The notes under the pieces: model-generated
What the model was told of the DNA's origin: nothing
Database searches by the model: none
Seen by the model: the letters and a program-made list of their open reading frames with translations, nothing else
Shown here: positions 58,222 through 64,000 of the stretch, piece after piece
Numbering within the stretch: the stretch's first letter is position 1
Layout of the letters: the number at the start of each line of letters is the position of its first letter
Assembly (NCBI GenBank): GCA_029961105.1
Contig: JASBVO010000004.1
Location: 62,001-126,000 of the forward strand
Length of the DNA stretch: 64,000 nucleotides
From: Micrococcus sp.
GTDB taxonomy: Bacteria > Actinomycetota > Actinomycetes > Actinomycetales > Micrococcaceae
Reading direction: 5' to 3'
Program-made: the position numbers and the translations under genes

Positions 58222-58293
58222 CCGGGACCCCAGGACCACAGGGTCACGCGGCCGATCGCACACGGCAGCGCCGCCGGGCGGACACCGCCGCCC

Positions 58294-59685
58294 TCAGCCC
58301 AGCAGCTGCTCCAGCCGGGCCGCCAGGCTCAGCAGGTGCCCCTCCGTGCCGGGCCGGCCGATCGCCTGCACGGACCAGCTCAGGCCGTCGGCATCGCGCA
58401 GGACCGGGACGGACACCGCGGGCAGCCCCATGACGTTGACCATGGAGGTGTACGGGGTGAACCGGCACTGCAGCTCATAGTCCTCGGCCGGCGGCAGGGC
58501 GGTGAAGGTCCCGATCGTCGGCGGAGCGAAGGCCAGCACCGGCGTCAGGACCACGTCATGGGCCGCCAGCTGCCGTCGGGCATCCGCGGCCCAGCGGGTC
58601 AGCCGGTCCACGGACCCGGCCAGGCGGTCCGGGGTGTAGCCGCGGGCCAGCTCTAGGAAGTAGGCGGCCAGGGGGCCGAGCAGCCTCTCGGCGTCCTTGG
58701 GCAGGGGTGCCTCCGTGAGGGCCGCGGTCCAGACGGTGCGGAAGTCCTCGTGATAGCCCGGCGCGTAGTCCAGGTCCGCCTCCCCCACCGCGTGGCCGTC
58801 CCTTTCGAGGGTGGCGGCGGCCAGCGTCAGGGCATCGAGGGCGGGACGGGCCAGGGTGATCTCCAGGTCCGGGGTGAACGGGGATGCGGTCGAGTAGCCG
58901 ATCCGCACCCGGTCCGGCTCGGCCCGCAGCGCCCGCGGCAGGCTCCGCCCCTCGCCCCGCGGGCCGCCGAGCATGGCGTCGTAGAGCAGCGCGGCGTCCA
59001 CGGCGGTACGCGCCAGCGGCCCGGACACGGAGAGGTTCCGCACCGAGTCCTCCTGCTTGTCGGTGGGCACGGCGCCACGGCCGGGTTTCAGCCCGACCAG
59101 CCCGCAGGCCGCGGCCGGGATGCGGATGGACCCGCCGCCGTCGGTGCCGGGAGCGAAGGGCAGCATCCCGGCGGCGACGGCGGCCGCCCCACCTCCCGTG
59201 GACCCGCCCGCCGTGCGCTCGGGGTCCAGCGGATTGCGCGCACCGGCGGAGATGAGGTTCTCCGAGTGGCAGGGCAGGCCGAACTCGGGGACGGTGGTCT
59301 TGCCGAGGGAGATGGCCCCGGCGGAATGCACCCTGGCGGCCAGCGGATCGTCCTCTGCGGCCGGTGCGGCGTCGACGGCGGCCCGGGAGCCGAAGGTGGT
59401 CCGCATCCCGGCCACGTCCACGAGATCCTTGAACGCCAGGGGCATGCCGTGCAGCGACCCCACCGGACCGGAGTCCCTGAACCGGCGGTCCAGCGTCTCG
59501 GCCCGGGCCAGGGCGGCCTCCGGTTCCACCGAGATGAACGCCCCGAGCTCCGGGTTGCGCCCCTGCGTGACGTCGAGGAAGTGCCGGGTGGCAGTCACGG
59601 CGGAGACCTCCCCGGCGGCGAGGGCATCACGCAGCTGCAGGGCGGACAGGCGTGCCAGGTCGGTGGTCTGGACGGGGTGGTTCAT
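58294..59685 (-). CDS. Amidase-signature family enzyme
   Basis: 463 residues. The catalytic triad of this family is visible: Lys in MPLAFKDLVDVAG, cis-Ser in AGGSTGGGAAAVAAG and nucleophile Ser in GTDGGGSIRIPAA. The second residue of the usual GGSSGG is Thr here, at a non-catalytic position. Substrate cannot be inferred; related enzymes act on indoleacetamide, nicotinamide or aliphatic amides, and GatA is ruled out by lack of gatB/gatC neighbours. ATG 59685 with a TACAGT hexamer eight bases upstream (59693-59698, minus strand). Confidence 0.9.
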   Translation of the reverse strand: MNHPVQTTDLARLSALQLRDALAAGEVSAVTATRHFLDVTQGRNPELGAFISVEPEAALARAETLDRRFRDSGPVGSLHGMPLAFKDLVDVAGMRTTFGSRAAVDAAPAAEDDPLAARVHSAGAISLGKTTVPEFGLPCHSENLISAGARNPLDPERTAGGSTGGGAAAVAAGMLPFAPGTDGGGSIRIPAAACGLVGLKPGRGAVPTDKQEDSVRNLSVSGPLARTAVDAALLYDAMLGGPRGEGRSLPRALRAEPDRVRIGYSTASPFTPDLEITLARPALDALTLAAATLERDGHAVGEADLDYAPGYHEDFRTVWTAALTEAPLPKDAERLLGPLAAYFLELARGYTPDRLAGSVDRLTRWAADARRQLAAHDVVLTPVLAFAPPTIGTFTALPPAEDYELQCRFTPYTSMVNVMGLPAVSVPVLRDADGLSWSVQAIGRPGTEGHLLSLAARLEQLLG

Positions 59686-59706
59686 GGCGTCCACTGTATC
59701 GAGGGC

Positions 59707-61758
59707 CTACTCCGGGATCTCCGCCGGGCCCGGCCGCTGCATCACCAGGGCCACGGTCCGCAGGGACAGCACGAAGCCGGCGAACAGGATGATGTAGCCG
59801 AAGGCGGTGTGCCAGGTCATGTAGCTGGTCATCGCCGGGCCCCCGTCGCCGAAGGCCAGCAGGACGATCCCGCCCAGCACGCAGAACCCGGCGAGGATGG
59901 CCACCACCTGCTGGAACAGCCACGTGACGTAGAGCCGGTCGTCCTTGTGGCCCAGCAGCCGCACGTTCACCGAGAGCCGGCCGCCCTGCAGGTCGTCGGC
60001 GATCCGGTTCAGCCGCCGCGGCAACTGGGCGGCGACCGGCAGCACGTCCAGCAGGGCGGTCGTCGCGGTGTCCTTCAGCGAGCCCGGCTTGAACCGGTCC
60101 TTGAGCAGGTGGGCGCCCAGTTCCCGGGCCGCCTCCACGACCTCCAGGTCCGGGTCGACCAGGCCGAGGGTGCCCTCCATGCCGCCGAGCGAGCGCAGCG
60201 CCGCGGCCACCTCCTTCGGCACGGCGAACCGGTGGTTGAGGATCAGCCGCATCAGGGAACCGAACAGCTTGGACGCCGAGCCGCCCCGCAGCCCGCCGCG
60301 GTAGCGCACGAGCAGTTCCCCGACCTCCCGCTCCAGCAGCCGGTCGTCGAGTCCCTCCGGCCGCCCGAGCAACTCGACCAGGGAGTCGCCGAGCAGCCGG
60401 GCGTCATTGCGCTCGATCGAGGCGAAGACCATCACCAGCTGCTGCTGCGAGCGGGGGTCGAGCCGGCCGACCGCGCCGAAGTCGAGCAGCCCCAGCCGGG
60501 TGTACTGGGCCCGGCCCAGGAGCATGACGTTGCCGGGGTGCAGGTCGGCATGGAAGATGCCGTCGTCCATGGTCTGGCGCATCACCGAGTTGGTCAGCTC
60601 CTCGGCGAGCCGGCGGCGGACGGACGGGGTCAGCGCCTCCAGCTGCGCCTTCGCGCGCCCCACGGGGATCCCGGGCAGGTAGTCCATCACGAGCAGCCGT
60701 CGCGAGGAGTACTCGGGGTAGACGGTGGGGACGGTGAGGTTGTGGCCGGTCACGGCCGCGGCCATGTCCTGCATGTTGGCCGCCTCGCCGTGGTAGTCGA
60801 GTTCCTCGGCGAGCGACCGGGTGAAGCCGCGGCCGAGCTCCAGGATCTGCAGGGACTTGCCCCAGGTGGTGTTGACCTGCAGCCACCGGCAGATGCGCAC
60901 CACGATGTCCGTGTCCCGCGTGACCTCCTCGACCGCCCCCGGGCGCTGGACCTTCAGGACCACGTCCGTGCCGTCCTGCAGCCGGGCCCGGTGCACCTGG
61001 GCCACGGAGGCCGAGGCCAGTGGTTCCTCGTCCACCCAGGCGAAGACCTCCAGCGGGTCCCGGCCCAGGGACCGGGACAGCGCCGCGCGGATGGAGTCCC
61101 AGGACTCGGGGGCGACCTCGGACTGCAGCCGGGACAGCTCCCGGATGAAGTCCTCCGGCAGCAGGTCGGTGCGCGCAGAGAGGTTCTGGCCGAGCTTGAC
61201 GAAGGTGATGCCCGAGTCCTCCAGGGCCCGCCTGAGCGCCCGTGCAGTGCCCGCCCAGGACCCCTCGCCGTCATCGGACCACCGCCCGAAGCCGCGCAGG
61301 TTGGCGCCCAGGCCGTGGCGCAGGAAGACACCGACCACCTGCCGGTAGCGCCTGTTCCGGGCCCAGGTGCTGCGCAGGCCCGCGAACCACAGGAGCGGGT
61401 TCGGCAGCATGCCGGTGGGGATCACCATCTCCAGGATCATCAGCAGAGCGGTGCCCAGCCCGAAGATCCACAGCAGGGCGATGACGATCAGCACCATCGC
61501 CGCCGGAGGGGACACGCCCGAGAGGGCGCCGGAGGGGTCGGTCCCGGCGACCTGGGCGATGACGGCGTCGAAGACCACGTTGGTGCTGAGCACCATCAAC
61601 AGCGCCACGAGCACCGTGCGGAACCAGCCGACGGGCACGCCCAGGACGCGCCGGACGGCGGTGGCGATCAGCCAGGCCATGAGGACGAGCAGCACGAGGC
61701 CGATGACGGCGCCGAGGGTGGACCCGACCCAGTAGCCGACGGTGCCCAGGTCTCCCAT
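59707..61758 (-). CDS. ABC1/UbiB-family atypical kinase, membrane protein
   Basis: 683 residues. Two or three N-terminal membrane helices (residues about 10-120) precede the UbiB-type kinase-like domain: TFVKLGQNLSARTDLLPEDFIRELSRLQ (the KxGQ motif), PLASASVAQVHRARL (Ala-rich loop), VVLKVQRPG (Lys) and HADLHPGNVML with DFGAVGRL. Two C-terminal helices end the protein. UbiB relatives aid isoprenoid-quinone metabolism; here menaquinone would be the likely context. ATG 61758 has GGAG six bases upstream; GTG 61776 is an alternative. Diverges from the rhodanese gene across 39 bases. Confidence 0.9.
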   Translation of the reverse strand: MGDLGTVGYWVGSTLGAVIGLVLLVLMAWLIATAVRRVLGVPVGWFRTVLVALLMVLSTNVVFDAVIAQVAGTDPSGALSGVSPPAAMVLIVIALLWIFGLGTALLMILEMVIPTGMLPNPLLWFAGLRSTWARNRRYRQVVGVFLRHGLGANLRGFGRWSDDGEGSWAGTARALRRALEDSGITFVKLGQNLSARTDLLPEDFIRELSRLQSEVAPESWDSIRAALSRSLGRDPLEVFAWVDEEPLASASVAQVHRARLQDGTDVVLKVQRPGAVEEVTRDTDIVVRICRWLQVNTTWGKSLQILELGRGFTRSLAEELDYHGEAANMQDMAAAVTGHNLTVPTVYPEYSSRRLLVMDYLPGIPVGRAKAQLEALTPSVRRRLAEELTNSVMRQTMDDGIFHADLHPGNVMLLGRAQYTRLGLLDFGAVGRLDPRSQQQLVMVFASIERNDARLLGDSLVELLGRPEGLDDRLLEREVGELLVRYRGGLRGGSASKLFGSLMRLILNHRFAVPKEVAAALRSLGGMEGTLGLVDPDLEVVEAARELGAHLLKDRFKPGSLKDTATTALLDVLPVAAQLPRRLNRIADDLQGGRLSVNVRLLGHKDDRLYVTWLFQQVVAILAGFCVLGGIVLLAFGDGGPAMTSYMTWHTAFGYIILFAGFVLSLRTVALVMQRPGPAEIPE

Positions 61759-61797
61759 GAAGGTCTCCACGGGCACACCCTATTAGGCTGGGGTGCT

Positions 61798-62124
61798 ATG
61801 AGCATGTTCGAAACAGTCCGTGTGGACGACGTCCCGGAGAACGCAGCCATCCTCGACGTGCGCGAGGACTACGAGTTCACCGCCGGACGCGCCGCCGGGG
61901 CGCTGCACATCCCGCTGGGAGAGCTCCCGGACCGCTTTGAGGAGCTGGACCCGGACACCGACTACTACGTGATCTGCCGGACCGGTGGCCGCTCCCTGCG
62001 GGCCGCGGACTTCCTGGCCCACCGGGGCTACTCGGTCATCAACATCGCCGGCGGCTCCGGCGCCTGGCTGGAGTCCGGCCGCCCCATGGAGGCGGACGGC
62101 GGCGCCGAGCCGACCGTCAAGTGA
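61798..62124 (+). CDS. Single-domain rhodanese-like protein
   Basis: 108 residues. AILDVREDYEFTAGRAAGALHIPLGEL and the active-site Cys in VICRTGGRS mark the rhodanese fold; a thiosulfate or persulfide sulfurtransferase. The stop overlaps the pheA start by four bases (GTGA). A -10-like TAGGCT lies at 61784-61789, nine bases before the ATG. Confidence 0.9.
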   Translation: MSMFETVRVDDVPENAAILDVREDYEFTAGRAAGALHIPLGELPDRFEELDPDTDYYVICRTGGRSLRAADFLAHRGYSVINIAGGSGAWLESGRPMEADGGAEPTVK

Positions 62125-63119
62125 ACCCGACCGCCGCGTCCGCCCCGTCCACTGAACCCGACGCCGGCCAGGTCGCCGGGGGAGCGCGCCCCCGGTACGT
62201 CTACCTCGGCCCCGAGGGCACGTTCACCGAGGCCGCGCTGCGCCAGGTACCCGGCACCGAGACCGCCCTGTGCGACCCGGTCGGCTCCGTGATCACCGCG
62301 CTGGCCCAGGTCCGGGACGGTTCCGCCGACTACGCGGTGGTGCCGATCGAGAACTCCGTGGAGGGCGGTGTCAGCGCCACCCTGGACGACATCGCCAGCG
62401 GGGAGGCCCTGCAGATCCGCCGAGAGATCCTGGTGCCGATCAGCTTCGTGCTGGTGGGACGCCGGGACATGGAGCTCTCCGCGATCCGCTCGGTGGCCAC
62501 CCACAGCCACGGCTGGGCGCAGGTACGCAACTGGGCGGCCGCGCACATTCCGCAGGCCGAGTTCATCCCCGCCTCCTCCACGGCGGCCGGGGCCCGCGGG
62601 CTGCTCGACGACGAGACCTCCTATGACGCGGCCGTCTGCGCCCCGCTGGTGGCCGCCCAGACCGGGCTGCCCGTGCTGGCCTCGGCCATCGAGGACACCG
62701 CCGGGGCCGTGACCCGGTTCGTGCTCGTCTCCCGCCCGGGGGCGCTGCCGGCGCCGACGGGCTCGGACAAGACGACCGTCGTCGTGCCGCTGCCGGACGA
62801 TCACCCGGGCGCCCTGATGGACATCCTGGAGCAGTTCGCCGCACGCGGGATCAACCTGTCCCGGATCGAGTCCCGGCCCACCGGGGCCGGGCTGGGCAGC
62901 TACTTCTTCTCCATCGACCTGGAGGGCCACCTGGCGGATGAGCGGGTCTCCGCCGCGCTCGCCGCCCTGTACCGGATCATCCCGCAGATCCGCTTCCTGG
63001 GTTCCTACCCGCGCGCCGACCACCGGAAGTACTCCGTGCGGGCGGACGTCACCGACGAGGCCTACCGCACCGGCCAGGATTGGGTGCGCGGCATCCTGGG
63101 GCGCACCGCCGGGGCCTGA
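62121..63119 (+). CDS. pheA: Prephenate dehydratase
   Basis: Converts prephenate to phenylpyruvate in phenylalanine synthesis. 332 residues: YLGPEGTFTEAALRQV at about residues 27-42, VVPIENSVEGGV, the catalytic TRF in AGAVTRFVLVSRPG and a C-terminal ACT domain (GALMDILEQFAARGINLSRIESRP) for feedback by phenylalanine. GTG start at 62121, translationally coupled to the rhodanese. Confidence 0.95.
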   Translation: MNPTAASAPSTEPDAGQVAGGARPRYVYLGPEGTFTEAALRQVPGTETALCDPVGSVITALAQVRDGSADYAVVPIENSVEGGVSATLDDIASGEALQIRREILVPISFVLVGRRDMELSAIRSVATHSHGWAQVRNWAAAHIPQAEFIPASSTAAGARGLLDDETSYDAAVCAPLVAAQTGLPVLASAIEDTAGAVTRFVLVSRPGALPAPTGSDKTTVVVPLPDDHPGALMDILEQFAARGINLSRIESRPTGAGLGSYFFSIDLEGHLADERVSAALAALYRIIPQIRFLGSYPRADHRKYSVRADVTDEAYRTGQDWVRGILGRTAGA

Positions 63120-63167
63120 GGCCCGTCCGGAAGCCACGCTCCGGGAGCGTCGTCCCGGCTGCGCCGC

Positions 63168-64000
63168 TCAGGCGTGCTGCTCCGGGGCGGACTCCGGCTT
63201 CATGGCCGGGGCCGCCGCCGAGTCCGGCACGTCCCCGGCCGGCACCTGGATGCGCAACGAGTCCGGGCGGATCCGCGCGTCGATGGAACGCACCTCGCCG
63301 ATCGCGTCGCCGTCGAGCTGGGCGATCATCGGCTCGTGCAGGATGACCCGGCAGCGCGTGGCCTGGTGGGTCTCCATGACCGGGATCTCGGTCTTGGACT
63401 TCGCCAGGGTCTTGGCCGCGATCCGGATCCAGTCGCCCACGTGCCGGGGCGAGAGCATGACCAGGTCCAGCAGGCCGTCGTCGAACCGGGCCTCCGGGAC
63501 GAAGTCCATGCCGGCCGTCAGCTCCCCGCAGTTGGCGACCATCACGGACCGGACCTTGCGGCGCTGCGGGGCGCCGCCGTCGATCGACACGGAGATCTCC
63601 TTGCGCCGGCCCGGCAGGTGGCGCATCCCGGCCTCGCCGTAGGCGAGCCAGCCGGCCTTGTCCTTCAGGTCGTCCCGGGTGTCGCCCATGACCTCGGCGT
63701 CGATCCCCGCCCCGGCGATCACCAGGGAGGTGTTGCGCACGGTCTGCCCGTCCACCGTCTCGACCTTGATGTCGATGGTGTCGATCTGCCGGGTGGCGCC
63801 GTGGATGGCGGTGTTGATGCAGGCCTCGAGGTCGTCCAGCGGGAACTTGAGGTTCCGGGCCAGCAGGTTCCCGGTGCCCAGCGGGATGACCCCCAGGGTG
63901 GCCTCCGTGCGGGCCAGTTCCTCGGCCACGAACCGCACGGTGCCGTCCCCGCCGGCGGCCATCACGACGTCGGCCCCGTCCGCGACGGCATCGCGCGCCA
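63168..64000 (-). CDS. Diacylglycerol kinase family lipid kinase (5' end outside window)
   Basis: The frame stays open to the window edge, so the N-terminal part is missing. The catalytic-domain motif GGDGTV and the following LGVIPLGTGNLLARNLKFP are typical of the DAGK_cat fold, and the C-terminal domain shows VIAGAGIDAEVM, DDGLLDLVML and AQLDGDAIG. The enzyme phosphorylates diacylglycerol or a sphingoid/polyprenyl lipid. About 277 residues are visible. It ends in a short Ala/Pro/Glu tail and is convergent with pheA. Confidence 0.92.
   Translation of the reverse strand, partial: ARDAVADGADVVMAAGGDGTVRFVAEELARTEATLGVIPLGTGNLLARNLKFPLDDLEACINTAIHGATRQIDTIDIKVETVDGQTVRNTSLVIAGAGIDAEVMGDTRDDLKDKAGWLAYGEAGMRHLPGRRKEISVSIDGGAPQRRKVRSVMVANCGELTAGMDFVPEARFDDGLLDLVMLSPRHVGDWIRIAAKTLAKSKTEIPVMETHQATRCRVILHEPMIAQLDGDAIGEVRSIDARIRPDSLRIQVPAGDVPDSAAAPAMKPESAPEQHA

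Noticed and set aside
58750-61797. Long upstream in-frame extension of the rhodanese gene (over 1000 codons)
   Set aside because: It is antisense to the amidase and UbiB genes; only the last 108 codons are a real protein, with ATG at 61798.

Overview
The window is the replication-origin neighbourhood of a high-GC actinobacterium, most likely Micrococcales/Micrococcaceae (the Micrococcus, Citricoccus, Kocuria, Arthrobacter group). The evidence is the gene order trxB-trxA-parB-parA-rsmG-jag-yidC-yidD-rnpA-rpmH-dnaA-oriC-dnaN-recF-dciA-gyrB-gyrA, followed by tRNA-Ile, tRNA-Ala and the crgA/pabA/pknB-to-fhaA block. Frequent GTG starts, Ala/Pro-rich linkers and leaderless-looking genes agree. The species cannot be fixed from the sequence alone.

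Layout. 1-2.8 kb: end of a discoidin-tailed membrane protein, then trxB and trxA behind a good SigR/SigH-type promoter. 2.9-7.5 kb: parB and parA, same strand but separated by about 2.15 kb with no credible gene, which carries eight parS-like palindromes. 7.5-10.8 kb: the rsmG-jag-yidC-yidD-rnpA-rpmH block, transcribed leftwards away from dnaA. 11.2-13.5 kb: dnaA promoter boxes, dnaA, and oriC with four exact DnaA boxes and an AT-rich segment. 13.5-22.3 kb: dnaN, recF, dciA, gyrB, gyrA, DUF3566. 22.3-26.7 kb: tRNA-Ile, DLW-39-like small protein, tRNA-Ala, a helical membrane protein, cyclophilin, rhomboid protease, then a second compact DnaA-box cluster with a duplicated 16-bp element, a DinB-like protein and crgA. 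27-37.7 kb: pabA, convergent with the Ser/Thr-kinase and cell-shape operon fhaA-fhaB-pstP-ftsW/rodA-pbpA-pknA-pknB, whose genes mostly overlap by 1-4 bases. 38 kb: tRNA-Leu.

From 38 kb on the content is more accessory and metabolic: a sulfolipid pair (sqdX, sqdB), YceI, dienelactone hydrolase, an HTH-less LysR-type effector domain protein, gluconokinase, a uracil/xanthine permease, a PfkB sugar kinase, a HAD phosphatase, GDPD, aldehyde dehydrogenase, phosphoglucomutase, a creatinase-fold hydrolase resembling ectoine hydrolase paired with an M20 hydrolase, an operon of non-specific nuclease + protealysin-like M4 protease + emfourin-type inhibitor, a DUF4190 protein, amidase, UbiB-family kinase, rhodanese, prephenate dehydratase (pheA) and the end of a diacylglycerol-kinase-type gene cut by the window edge. 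Many genes here look leaderless (a -10-like TAnnnT about 7 bases before the start codon), and intergenic spaces hold long perfect hairpins and short tandem repeats.

The stretches most worth attention are the parS-rich parA-parB spacer (4.4-6.2 kb), the second DnaA-box cluster (25.5-25.8 kb), the nuclease/protealysin/emfourin operon (55.1-57.5 kb) and the sqdX/sqdB pair (38.3-40.8 kb). All function calls rest on reading translated sequence and recalled family motifs; no database search was run.
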